A stretch of 30,484 bases of DNA from DASWIG01 sp965371445 (lineage in GTDB: Bacteria > Acidobacteriota > Thermoanaerobaculia > Multivoradales > J023), in contig CBDUYN010000127.1 in NCBI GenBank assembly GCA_965371445.1, positions 1-30,484 on the forward strand. The letters are read 5' to 3'. Shown in pieces: positions 1-7,495 of the stretch (the stretch's first letter is position 1; each line of letters begins with the position of its first letter). A model generated the notes under the pieces. That model saw nothing but the letters and a program-made list of their open reading frames with translations. It ran no database searches and was not told the origin of the DNA. The translations under genes were made by a program, and so were the position numbers.

Positions 1-759
1 CTATACCGCCTTCGTCGATGTCGACTTGAGCCAGGCCAAAGGTCTGGAATCCGTGGTGCACCATGCCCCGTCCCACGTCAGCACCGACACCCTCACCAAG
101 TCCCAGGGCAAGATCCCCGAGGTCTTCCTGCGCGGTTGTGGTCTCCAGGACTGGGAGATCGCGATGGCGAAGCTCCACGACCCGGACCTGAGTGAGGGCA
201 CCGTGACGACGATCACCTACGACGTGGCCAACCTCCGAAACCGGTTCACGGCGATCAGCTTTTATTCCTGCTTCATCTCCTACAGCCACGCCGACAAGTC
301 GTTCGCCCAACGCCTTCACGATCAGCTCCAGGCCCGGGGTATCCGCTGCTGGCTCGACGAGCGCCAGCTACTCCCCGGCGACGACATCTACGAAGTCGTC
401 GACCGCGGTATCCGGCTGTGGGACAAGGTGCTGCTGTGTTGCTCCGAGGCGTCGCTCACGAGCTGGTGGGTGGACAAGGAGATCGGCACCGCGTTCGCCA
501 AGGAGCAGCAGCTCATGAAGGAACGGGCGGACGAGCTCCAGGGTAGGAAGGTGCTGGCGCTCATCCCGCTCAACCTCGACGGCTACCTTCTCTCCGGCCG
601 GTGGCAGACGGCAAAGCTCCAGACGTCCTCCAGCGCCTTGCCGCCGAGTTCACCGGCTGGGCCACAGACAACGCGAAGTTCGAGGACCAGTTCGAGCGCG
701 TCGTCAAGGCGCTCCGCACCGAAGGCGGGCGGGAGGAGGCGCCGGAACCGAAGCTGTAG
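1..759 (+). pseudogene. Pentapeptide-repeat/TIR domain protein, 5' truncated by window edge and frameshifted near its end
   Basis: The reading frame is open from base 2, so the true start lies left of the window. The first ~25 visible codons fit the end of a pentapeptide-repeat stretch (AFVDVDLSQA), followed by a linker containing KIPEVFLRGCG. From about base 266 comes a TIR domain with SYSHADKSFAQRL, a CWLDERQLLPGDD segment and SWWVDKEI, whose Glu is the position of the catalytic glutamate in NAD-cleaving TIR domains. After GRWQT near base 608 the frame fails. Reading one base over from 610 restores AAEFTGWATDNAKFEDQFERV and stops at 757-759. One missing base explains this: either a sequencing or assembly error or a real mutation. 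Bacterial TIR proteins often act in NAD+-depleting immunity, but no partner gene is visible here, so that role is inference. Confidence 0.8.
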
Positions 760-918
760 GTCGCCGCGCTCTCGGCCGGCCAAGACCACCACGGGGGGCG
801 GGGTGCCAGCCATCGGGCTACCCGGGAGCACGCCAGACTACGTCCATATGCTCTCCCAGGTGTTTGCTCAATGTTTGCTCAGCAGCCTGACGGTCGGATC
901 GGTCCAGCCCCCAAGAAT

Positions 919-951
919 CCCCTAAACTGTTTGTAATCAATGGTTTAGGGG
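919..951. repeat. Inverted repeat, 9-bp perfect stem with 15-base loop
   Basis: CCCCTAAAC at 919-927 pairs exactly with GTTTAGGGG at 943-951. It sits in the 421-base stretch (760-1180) that otherwise holds no gene I can recognise. It lacks a following T-run, so it is a poor intrinsic terminator for the TIR gene upstream. Its AT-rich loop contrasts with the GC-rich surroundings. A protein-binding or recombination site is possible, but nothing nearby identifies one. Confidence 0.4.
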
Positions 952-1180
952 GAGTGCTCCGTCGCCATGTGGGGCTCATGTGAAGACAAGGCCAAGGTGA
1001 GGCTCGTTCGGCCGGGCTCGGCAGGTTCTCTCCTCTTGCGCCACGAGATGCGGTTGGCGTCCCTTGACCTTGCCACCCAGCGCACCTTCCGAGGGACGGG
1101 GCCTGGGAGCTTGGGTGGTAGGCTGCGCGAGTTTTCCGCCCTTCAGGGGTTTCACGTCCCGAAAAGGAGGACACGCGTTG

Positions 1181-1926
1181 ATGACAACGAGAATCATCCA
1201 CCTGCCGGCCCTCGTCCTGGCCCTCGCGCTCGCAACGGCTGCCTCGGCTCAGCCGCCGCGCGGCGAGCGACCCCGTCCGGGCAGCCAGCGCTTCGAGGAA
1301 ACGGCGCCCAACGTCGGCGAGGCCGTTCCCGACGTGGCGCTCTACGACGAATCCGGCAAGGAGCAAAAGCTCCGGGAGATCGTCCGGGGACACTACACAG
1401 TGCTCGTCCTCGGGTGTCTGACGTGACCCCCCTTCCTGAGGAACGTCTCCAGTTTGGAGACGATCGAGTGACTCCGGCGAAGGCGGTCGCGCCGAAGGTC
1501 GAAGAACCGGCCGACGCCGACCCGCGGGAGTTCCTCCTCGACGTCGACGCCGGGACGAACGGCGCGGCGCTCACGGTGAAGACGCGCTACTACGCCTGCG
1601 ACGACGCCAACACGTTTTGCATCCCGGTGACGCAGAGCTACGCCGTCCACCTGGAGGCCGACCGCAACGGCGGCCGTTCGTTCGAGCGCGGCGGCGGTGA
1701 GGGGGACGGACGTGGTCCGGGCGGCGGGAACATGGTGGAGCGCATGATGCGCTTCGACCAGGATGGTGACGGCAAGATCAGCCGTGAGGAGGCGCCGGAG
1801 AGGATGCGTCAGCGATTCGACCGCATGGACTCGAACGGTGACGGCGTGATCGACGAAGACGAGATCAAAGCCATGGCCGAACGATTCCGCGGACGTCGCG
1901 GGGGCCGAACACCGGGAGCCTCTTAG
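1181..1926 (+). pseudogene. Deiodinase-like thioredoxin-fold redox protein with in-frame TGA (probable Sec) and C-terminal EF-hands, internally deleted
   Basis: The ATG at 1181 follows a strong AAAAGGAGG site. It opens an 81-codon frame with a signal peptide (residues ~1-23, ending ASA) and the start of a redoxin/deiodinase-like domain, TVLVLGCLT. The next codon is TGA (1424-1426), then PPFLRNVSSLETIE and a second TGA (1469). Deiodinase-like proteins have T-Cys/Sec-P-P-F here, so the TGA sits on the catalytic residue (82). The remaining ~150 residues of the fold are missing. From GTG 1468, in another frame, the tail continues to 1926: a PKVEEPADADPREF linker, a DsbD-alpha-like segment (YYACDDANTFCIPVTQ) and two EF-hands (DQDGDGKISREE, DSNGDGVIDEDE). 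Both ends look like one secreted Ca2+-binding redox protein that lost its middle. An EF-hand ORF starting at GTG 1468 could still be translated. Confidence 0.75.
1427..1462 (+). promoter_or_regulatory. Candidate bacterial SECIS hairpin downstream of UGA
   Basis: CGTCTCC (1444-1450) pairs perfectly with GGAGACG (1456-1462) around loop AGTTT. The loop begins 24 bases after the TGA and has G as its second base. The bacterial SECIS consensus places a stem-loop just 3' of the UGA, with the apical loop roughly 16-37 nt away and a G in its first two bases, to recruit SelB-Sec-tRNA. No T-run follows, so it is not a terminator. No selA, selB, selC or selD gene lies in the window. Confidence 0.65.
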
Positions 1927-1955
1927 CCGTATACTTTATTCAGGAGGTAAAGACG

Positions 1956-2296
1956 ATGCTAGCCGACTCCCTTAAGAGGCGCGCGAGGGATCGGCGCGGG
2001 CATCGCCCGTTGCCTGACCGACGAAGGCGCTCGCGTCGCTGTCATCGACATCGACGGAGACGAGGCGGAGAAAACCGCGAACGGTCTCGATGGGGCGATC
2101 GGCCTGGTCACCGACTGCTCGGAGCCGAGTGAGGTCGAAACCGCCATGGAGCAGGTCGTGGCGGAGCTCGGTGGGCTCGACGTGATGGTGAAACGCCGGG
2201 GCGAGGACGGGGCGCGAGAAGCCGTCTGCGCCCACCATTACGGGCCAGGAAATCAAGGTCGACGGCGGGACCACTCTCAAAGCTTCAACTGGATAG
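1956..2296 (+). pseudogene. Short-chain dehydrogenase/reductase (SDR) relic lacking its catalytic core
   Basis: A good ribosome site (CAGGAGGTAA) precedes the ATG at 1956, which reads MLADSLK. The SDR sequence resumes in a different frame at 1981 with ARGIGAGIARCLTDEGARVA and the acidic end of the second beta strand (VIDID), and runs to GGLDVMV at 2190. Missing before it is the usual RVAVVTG strand. A third frame from 2234 gives the typical SDR C-terminus ITGQEIKVDGGTT and stops at 2294-2296. The segment in between, which in this family holds the NNAG motif and the Ser-Tyr-Lys catalytic triad, is absent. What remains is therefore about 110 codons of a ~250-codon enzyme in three frames. It cannot be an active dehydrogenase as it stands. 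Its original substrate cannot be told. Confidence 0.75.
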
Positions 2297-2411
2297 GCAT
2301 CGAGCTGACAGCCCGAGGAAACATCGACTCTCCTTGTGACGTACTCATCTCTGTATCGAGCCAAGAGCGCCGGCCCCTCCCGGCCGCGGCACCACGACCA
2401 CGGAGACGACG

Positions 2412-4832
2412 ATGGACACCCTCTGGCAAGACGCCCGCTTCGCTCTCAGGACCCTACGCAAGAACCTCTCCGTGACGATCCTAGCCACGGTTTCCCTGGC
2501 GCTCGCGATCGCCGGCAACACGACGGTCTTCAGCATGGTCTACGGCTTCCTCTACCGGCCGCTGCCCTACGAGGAGGTAGACCGGCTCGTCCTCGTCGGC
2601 GAGCGGACCGCCGAGATCCTTCCCGGACAGGCCTCGCCGGCCTCGCCCGCCAACTACCTCGACTTCGTGGAACGGCAGACCTCCTTTGAGCAGATGGCCG
2701 CGATCCGCGGCGCGGCCTTCACCTACGACACCGGCGGCGAGCAGCCGGAGCAGATCACCGGCTCCCAGGCGACGCCGGGCTTCTTTGCCATGTTCGGCAT
2801 CGAGATGGCCCAAGGCCGGGGTTTCGCCGCCGAAGAGGGCGTCGTCGGACGCGACCGGGTCGTCGTCCTGAGCCACGCGTTCTGGACCGAGCGCTTCGGC
2901 GGCCAGGGCAATCCGGCTGGCGAGACCTTGAAGTTGAACGGCGAGGCCTACGAAGTGGTAGGGGTGCTCACCGAGGACTTCGAGTGGATCTTCAACCCCG
3001 CGACCGAGCTCTGGGTGCCACTCGCCATCGAACCCGGCAAGGCGTCGCGCCAGCGGCGCAACCTCTTCGCCATCGGACGCCTGCGAGACGGCGTCGAGAC
3101 CGAGACGGCGAGGGCCGAGATGGAATCGATCCTCGCCCAGCTCGCCGAGGAGCACCCCGATTCCAACCGCGGCTATACCGCGAACGTCCTCAACATGCGC
3201 CACGACATCCCGGACTCGCGCAACAAGATGTTCATGACGATGCTCCAGGGAGCGCTCGTTTTCGTCTTGCTCATCGCCTGTGCCAACGTCGCGAACCTGT
3301 TGCTCTCGCGCAGCCAGCAGCGCGAGCGGGAGATGGCGATCCGCAACTCGATGGGCGCCAGCCGGGGCCGCATCGTCCGCCAGCTGGTGACGGAGTCGAT
3401 GGTCATGGCCGGCGTCGCCGGGGTGATCGGCACGGCGCTGGCCCAGGTGGGGACCAAGCTCATCGCCAACGCCTTTGCCGGCCGGTTGCCCTCCATCTGG
3501 ACACCGACGCTCGACACCGGTGCTCTCCTCTTCAGCCTTGCCGTCACGCTTCTCGGCGGCGCGCTCTTCGGCCTGGCGCCGGTGCTCCAGAGCCTCAAGT
3601 TCGACCTCCTGGGCGCCTTGAAGGACGGCACCCAGGCCGCCACGGCCGGCGGCAAGAAACGTCTCGTGGCCAACACCCTCGTGATCGCCGAGATCGCCCT
3701 GGCGCTCACCTTCCTCGCCGGCGGCGGGATCTTGATCAAGAGCTTCCACGTGATGCAGTCGACCGATCCGGGTTTCGAGTCGGAGAACGTCCTGATGGCG
3801 ACGCTCCTACTGCCGGAGTCGCGCTTCGGCGAGCGGGAGAGCCAGGCCACCGGGATGCAGCAGCTGCGCGAGCGCCTCGCCGCGGTGCCGGGGGTCCGGG
3901 GGGTCGCGGTCTCGAACGCCACTCCGCGCACCGGGGTCTTGCCCCAGACCACCTTCGCGATCGACGCCCAGCCGGCGTCGGCCGACCAGGCCGTGTCGCA
4001 GGTGGGCTGGATGAGCGCCAGCAGCGGCTTTTTCGAGGCCCTTGGGATTGCCGTGCTGCAGGGCCGCAGCTTCACCCCCGAAGACAACCTCGACGCACCG
4101 CGGGTCGCGGTGATCAACGAGGCCATGGCGGCTCGCCACTGGCCCGGGGAAAGCGCCCTCGGCGAACGGTTGACGATCGAGGGGGAATCGCGCGAGGTCG
4201 TCGGCATCGTCAAGAACGTCCGTCACGGCGTGGTGATCCGCAACGAGGCAAGCGACGTCGTCTACGTCCCCTGGGCGCAGCGTCCGAGCCGTTTTCTCGT
4301 CGCCTCGATCAAGACCGAGGTGCCGCCGGAGAGCCTCTCGGAGACGGTGCGCCGGGAGGTGGGACTCTTCGATGCCAACGTGGCGATCCCGCAGCTGCAA
4401 TCCCTCGTGGCGTTCGTCGACCAGTTCTGGGTCGGCCAACGGGTCTTCACCGTCATCCTGAGCGGCTTCGGCTTCCTGGCCCTGGCCCTGGCGGCGCTCG
4501 GCACCTACGGTGTGCTGGCCTACTCGGTGGCGCGGCGCACCCACGAGATCGGGGTGCGCATCGCGCTCGGCGCCGACCGTGGGCGCGTCGTGAGGATGGT
4601 CACCCGGCAGGGCATGACCCTGGGAGGGATCGGCCTCGCTCTGGGCGGCGTCTTCGTCTTCTGGGTGACCAAGCTGATCACGGCGCTCCTCCAGGGTTTC
4701 GTGCCCGTCGACGTCTGGCAGCCGGTGGCGGGGGTGGGCCTGCTCCTGGTCTTCGTTACCCTGGTGGCGAGCTTCGTGCCGGCCCGCCGGGCGGCGGGTG
4801 TCGATCCGATCGAAGCGTTGCGCTGCGAATGA
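2412..4832 (+). CDS. ABC transporter permease, MacB/FtsX type (ADOP family)
   Basis: This 806-residue inner-membrane permease starts with the family's amphipathic leader (MDTLWQDARFALRTLRKN). A first membrane segment (VTILATVSLALAIAGNTTVF) and a large periplasmic MacB-like core domain follow. FtsX domain one lies at ~275-400, and a second periplasmic domain precedes the C-terminal FtsX domain (~690-800), which ends in the characteristic PARRAAGVDPIEALR. The duplicated FtsX halves and the ~800-residue length fit the ADOP group, common in Acidobacteriota. These permeases work with a separate MacB-type ATPase, none of which is adjacent, so it is an orphan here. They are linked to export of peptides, lipids or drugs by family analogy only. 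The ribosome site before ATG 2412 is weak (GGAGACGACG). No operon partner is evident: it is flanked by a dehydrogenase relic and a 315-bp gap. Confidence 0.93.
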   Translation: MDTLWQDARFALRTLRKNLSVTILATVSLALAIAGNTTVFSMVYGFLYRPLPYEEVDRLVLVGERTAEILPGQASPASPANYLDFVERQTSFEQMAAIRGAAFTYDTGGEQPEQITGSQATPGFFAMFGIEMAQGRGFAAEEGVVGRDRVVVLSHAFWTERFGGQGNPAGETLKLNGEAYEVVGVLTEDFEWIFNPATELWVPLAIEPGKASRQRRNLFAIGRLRDGVETETARAEMESILAQLAEEHPDSNRGYTANVLNMRHDIPDSRNKMFMTMLQGALVFVLLIACANVANLLLSRSQQREREMAIRNSMGASRGRIVRQLVTESMVMAGVAGVIGTALAQVGTKLIANAFAGRLPSIWTPTLDTGALLFSLAVTLLGGALFGLAPVLQSLKFDLLGALKDGTQAATAGGKKRLVANTLVIAEIALALTFLAGGGILIKSFHVMQSTDPGFESENVLMATLLLPESRFGERESQATGMQQLRERLAAVPGVRGVAVSNATPRTGVLPQTTFAIDAQPASADQAVSQVGWMSASSGFFEALGIAVLQGRSFTPEDNLDAPRVAVINEAMAARHWPGESALGERLTIEGESREVVGIVKNVRHGVVIRNEASDVVYVPWAQRPSRFLVASIKTEVPPESLSETVRREVGLFDANVAIPQLQSLVAFVDQFWVGQRVFTVILSGFGFLALALAALGTYGVLAYSVARRTHEIGVRIALGADRGRVVRMVTRQGMTLGGIGLALGGVFVFWVTKLITALLQGFVPVDVWQPVAGVGLLLVFVTLVASFVPARRAAGVDPIEALRCE

Positions 4833-5147
4833 GGCCTCTGGCCTCTCTTTCGGCGCGTGTCTCTTCCCAGGTGATGACCCCCAGTCCGACTTCATCAAGG
4901 CGGCGATTCAATGCCCTCTCGACGGACGCATCGGTGGAGGCGGCTCTTCGGCCTGGGCCGTGGAATCGGTTTTCGCCAGAGACGGCGTGGGAAACGCTGA
5001 AAGCGTCAGGGCTCCGAGGCGGCGATGAGGAAGAGGGCGGTGCGGTGGCTCATGGACGGTAGCCTATCAGGCTGGAGAGCGTGAGAGAGCCCGTTGCCGA
5101 AACTCAGGGGCCTTCCCAGCCGTAGTCCTCTTTAGGAGGTACGCGCG
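4833..5147. other. Intergenic stretch without recognisable gene
   Basis: These 315 bases separate the permease from the small membrane protein. No frame shows recognisable domain sequence. A minus-strand 15-codon ORF (MSHRTALFLIAASEP, near 5054) looks superficially like a signal-peptide start but stops at once. I see no clear terminator. Confidence 0.4.
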
Positions 5148-5438
5148 ATGTTGAAGCTTGCCGAGTATTTCCAAGTGTTGGCCGAGTCTTTCCAAGAGTT
5201 GATGGTCTACAGCTTCATCGTCCTTTTCTGGGTTGCGGTGGCGATCTTCGTCTACATAGGAGTCCGGGAGCTCCTGGATAAGCTGCGTGCGTACGGCTCG
5301 GACGGCGAGGGTGAATTCCATCCCGGCCCGTTCAGTCTGCGGCGGGGAAGCAGCCTCCGCCACCACTTCTCTCGCCGGCACAAGGTGCAGTTGCGAGGAC
5401 GCTGGCACAGCACCGGCAAATGGGTTCCGAGAGAGTGA
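5148..5438 (+). CDS. Small single-pass membrane protein, unknown function
   Basis: This 96-residue protein has a good ribosome-binding site (TAGGAGGT, 8 bases before ATG 5148). Residues ~1-18 form an acidic, amphipathic start (LAEYFQVLAESFQELM). One membrane segment follows at ~20-40 (YSFIVLFWVAVAIFVYIGV), and the cytoplasmic or periplasmic tail is basic and rich in Arg and His. I do not recognise a family. The hydrophobic core, codon use and well-placed ribosome site support a real gene. The Arg/Ser-rich C-terminal half is less convincing and could reflect a shifted frame. It is probably transcribed alone: a 315-bp gap precedes it and the next gene downstream is on the opposite strand. Confidence 0.6.
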   Translation: MLKLAEYFQVLAESFQELMVYSFIVLFWVAVAIFVYIGVRELLDKLRAYGSDGEGEFHPGPFSLRRGSSLRHHFSRRHKVQLRGRWHSTGKWVPRE

Positions 5439-5502
5439 CTCGCGCAGACCGAAACGATCGCCTGGCGCGGACCTCGTAGGTGACGCCGTGTCCGCCCGAG
5501 CC

Positions 5503-5664
5503 TCTCGCCGGCGGAGCTCGTCGCCGATGTGGTGAGGCCGTAGCGCTGCGCCGGCGGGTACGGCGGGACGAAGTTGCTGAACGTCGTGAACGTGTAGCCC
5601 GAGTAGGCCAGCATGAGTCCCTCGACGCCCTCGTTCTTCAGGATGGGGTGCCCGCCGTTCTCCA
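5503..5664 (-). pseudogene. Possible protein fragment, unidentified family
   Basis: On the minus strand, just downstream of the PspC gene, ~54 codons read like real protein rather than a GC-rich shadow. They contain ENGGHPILKNEGVEGLMLAY followed by an aromatic stretch SGYTFTTFSNFVPPYPPAQ. After about base 5503 the frame becomes Arg-rich and loses protein character. There is no ribosome site or convincing start codon at its upstream end. I read it as an internal or C-terminal relic of a gene I cannot name, in keeping with other relics in this window. Confidence 0.3.
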
Positions 5665-5687
5665 ACCCTTTTCGTTCCTGCGTCTGG

Positions 5688-5909
5688 TCAGCATCCAGGC
5701 TTCTCGGGCGTCTCCTCCAAGGGCGTCAGCCACCAGACGACGAGATAGGCCGGCAGACCCGGTAGGACCGGAATGGCCGCGACGACAGCCCACACCACGC
5801 GTACCAGGACGACGTTCCAGCCCCAGCGTTCGGCCACGCCGCCGCAGATCCCGGCGATCAGCCGGCGCTTGCGGGAGCGTCGGAAGGGCTTGCGAGCCGA
5901 GCGTGGCAT
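5688..5909 (-). CDS. PspC-domain membrane protein
   Basis: This 73-residue protein consists almost entirely of one PspC domain. A basic start (RKPFRRSRKRRLIAGICGGV) leads into AERWGWNVVLVRVVWAVVAA, then a second hydrophobic stretch ending LPAYLVVWWLTPLEE. The GICGGVAE and W-x-LTPL motifs are diagnostic. PspC proteins are small inner-membrane proteins; the best known takes part in the phage-shock envelope-stress response, but stand-alone copies like this are widespread and mostly uncharacterised. No pspA or pspB is nearby. The gene is transcribed divergently from the trans-sulfuration gene, with 166 bp between the two starts. Length is normal for a single-domain member. Confidence 0.88.
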   Translation of the reverse strand: MPRSARKPFRRSRKRRLIAGICGGVAERWGWNVVLVRVVWAVVAAIPVLPGLPAYLVVWWLTPLEETPEKPGC

Positions 5910-5995
5910 GATCTCTCGACCCTACGCCCTCCGACCTGGGGTTGTTTCAGCGCGATCCCACCAAAATCGGGATGGAGCGGGAGGGCGATCCACCG

Positions 5996-6004
5996 TGCTA
6001 TGCT
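5996..6004 (+). promoter_or_regulatory. Possible extended -10 promoter element for the trans-sulfuration gene
   Basis: TGCTATGCT at 5996-6004 matches an extended -10 (TGn plus TATGCT), 72 bases before the ATG at 6076. No good -35 is visible, which extended -10 promoters tolerate. A small 5-bp hairpin (6006-6021) lies directly downstream. I see no SAM riboswitch signature in the leader. Confidence 0.3.
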
Positions 6005-6075
6005 GCCGGCCCGCGAGCCGGTGCGGCCTCTTGCCGCCCCGTCCTGGCCAGCATGACGACAAGGAGCTTTTGCCC

Positions 6076-7224
6076 ATGAGATTCGATACCAAATGCGTGC
6101 GCGCGGCGATCAAGCCGGACCCCACGACCGGGGCCATCGTCCCTCCGATCTACCAGTCGGCCACCTACGTCTTGCCGGAGATCGGCAAGGACCTCGGCTT
6201 CGACTACACCCGCAGCTCCAATCCCACCCGCCAGCTGCTGGAGGAGCAGATGGCCGAGATCGAGGGCGTCAAATACGCCACGGCCTTTGCCAGCGGTATG
6301 AGCGCGGTCGACACGATCACGCGTATGTTCAAGGTAGGCGATCACGTCGTCTCGAGCGACGACGTCTACGGCGGCGTGATCCGTCTTTTTGACCGCATCC
6401 TCACCAAGTTTGGCCTCGCGTTCACCTACGTCGACTCCACCAACGCCGAAGAGGTGGAGGCGGCGATCCGTCCCGAAACCAAGATGATCTGGATCGAAAC
6501 CCCGTCCAATCCGCTGCTCAAGGTGACCGACGTCGAGGCGGTCGGTGAGATCGCCCGCCGGCACGGCTTGCTCTACGGCGTCGATTCGACCTTCGCGACC
6601 CCCTATCACCTGCGCCCCGCCGAGTATGGTGCCGACCTCGTCATGCATTCGACGACGAAGTACCTCTCCGGGCACAACCTGATCATCGGCGGGATGATCC
6701 TGACGGACCGCGAGGACATCCAGGAGCAGATGAAGTTCATCCAGAAGTCGGTGGGCGCGGTGCCGGGCCCCTTCGACTGCTGGCTGACGATGGAGGGGCT
6801 CAAGACCCTGAGCCTGCGCATGGCCCGGCACAGCGAGAACGGGATGCGGGTGGCCCGCTACCTGGAGTCCCACGCCAAGGTAGCCGGGGTGACCTATCCG
6901 GGCCTCGAGAGCCACCCCAGGCACGAGGTGGCGAAGCGTCAGATGAAGGACGGGTACAGCGGCATGATCTCCTTCGAGCTCAAGGGCGGCATGGAGGCCG
7001 GGGTCAAGCTCATGAACTCGGTCAAGCTCTGCGGCCTCGCCGAGAGCCTCGGCTCGGTGGAGACGATGATCACCCATCCGGCCAGCATGACCCACGCCGA
7101 GGTCCCGGCCGAGGAGCGCCGGGCGCGCGGCTTAACGGACGGCCTGGTGCGGCTCTCGGTCGGCGTCGAGGACGTCGAGGACATCCTCGAGGACCTGGAG
7201 CAGGCTTTCTCGCAGGTAGCTTGA
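6076..7224 (+). CDS. Trans-sulfuration PLP enzyme (cystathionine gamma-synthase / gamma-lyase family)
   Basis: This 382-residue cytosolic enzyme is of the Cys/Met-metabolism PLP-dependent family. ATG 6076 is chosen because AAGGAG lies 10 bases upstream and the homologous N-terminus (FDTKCVRAAIKPDPTTGAIV) begins there; the frame is open further upstream but without protein character. Visible landmarks are YTRSSNPTR (~44-52, PLP phosphate contacts), ASGMSA (~72-77), DVYGG (~96-100, stacking Tyr), VDSTFATP (~169-176, Asp170 on the pyridine nitrogen) and HSTTKYLSGHN with Schiff-base Lys195. The C-terminus LSVGVEDVEDILEDLEQA is typical. Family members either form cystathionine from an activated homoserine and cysteine (methionine synthesis) or cleave cystathionine or methionine. 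Sequence reading alone does not separate metB, metC and mgl activities. It appears monocistronic. Confidence 0.93.
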   Translation: MRFDTKCVRAAIKPDPTTGAIVPPIYQSATYVLPEIGKDLGFDYTRSSNPTRQLLEEQMAEIEGVKYATAFASGMSAVDTITRMFKVGDHVVSSDDVYGGVIRLFDRILTKFGLAFTYVDSTNAEEVEAAIRPETKMIWIETPSNPLLKVTDVEAVGEIARRHGLLYGVDSTFATPYHLRPAEYGADLVMHSTTKYLSGHNLIIGGMILTDREDIQEQMKFIQKSVGAVPGPFDCWLTMEGLKTLSLRMARHSENGMRVARYLESHAKVAGVTYPGLESHPRHEVAKRQMKDGYSGMISFELKGGMEAGVKLMNSVKLCGLAESLGSVETMITHPASMTHAEVPAEERRARGLTDGLVRLSVGVEDVEDILEDLEQAFSQVA

Positions 7225-7272
7225 GAGCTACACCGAGCGCTCTTACCCCTGAGTTACAGGTCAATGGTAGGT

Positions 7273-7348
7273 TGGTTGGCCCGGCTGGGGTTGAACCGGC
7301 GCCCTCCCGCTTATCAAGCAGGTGCTCTACCGACTGAGCTACGAGCCA
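7273..7348 (-). tRNA. tRNA-Ile(GAU)
   Basis: The minus strand folds as a 76-nt cloverleaf with encoded CCA. Acceptor TGGCTCG pairs with CGGGCCA; T8-A9 is present, the D-arm is GCTC/GAGC, and the anticodon stem CCTGC/GCGGG encloses loop TTGATAA with anticodon GAT. The T-arm GCCGG/CCAGC carries one C-A mismatch (51/63). The first pair is an unusual U1-A72. It is last in a three-tRNA array and shares much of its body with the neighbouring tRNA-Phe. Confidence 0.9.
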
Positions 7349-7412
7349 ACGAAAGCTGCCACCGGCGGGGCGGCAGGCTGCGCGCCCGGCACGTTGCCTG
7401 CCTAACGAAGAT

Positions 7413-7487
7413 TGGTTGGCCCGGCCGGAATTGAACCGGCGCGCCCCGCGTTTCAGACGGGCGCTCTACCCACTGAGCTACAGGCCA
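7413..7487 (-). tRNA. tRNA-Phe(GAA)
   Basis: A 75-nt cloverleaf on the minus strand with encoded CCA. Acceptor TGGCCTG/CGGGCCA, D-stem GCTC/GAGC, anticodon stem CCCGT/GCGGG with loop CTGAAAC (anticodon GAA), and a perfect T-stem GCCGG/CCGGC around TTCAATT. It lies 64 bases upstream (in transcription order) of tRNA-Ile and 8 bases downstream of tRNA-Arg, so the three are probably cotranscribed. Confidence 0.93.
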
Positions 7488-7495
7488 ACGGAATT

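Noticed and set aside
1444..1462. Hairpin considered as an intrinsic terminator
   Set aside because: No U-run follows, it lies inside a coding frame right after the TGA, and its spacing fits a SECIS element better.
2481..3749. Long antisense frames over the permease, acylase and synthetase genes (also 3807-4898, 20944-22242, 22605-24422, 28032-30047)
   Set aside because: All are complementary-frame shadows, with His/Asp/Glu-rich or Arg-rich low-complexity translation and no ribosome sites.
2984..5062. A 692-codon + strand open frame inside the first ABC permease
   Set aside because: Composition is Arg/Gly/Pro-heavy with no hydrophobic segments, and it lies wholly in another frame of a gene with clear family sequence. 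It is a high-GC shadow.
5773..6075. 101-codon N-terminal extension of the trans-sulfuration enzyme
   Set aside because: The extension is Arg/Ser-rich, overlaps the divergent PspC gene, and the family N-terminus starts exactly at ATG 6076 with a ribosome site.
6005..6075. SAM riboswitch in the leader of the trans-sulfuration gene
   Set aside because: Only one small hairpin is visible; the leader is too short and lacks the conserved SAM-I or SAM-II core.
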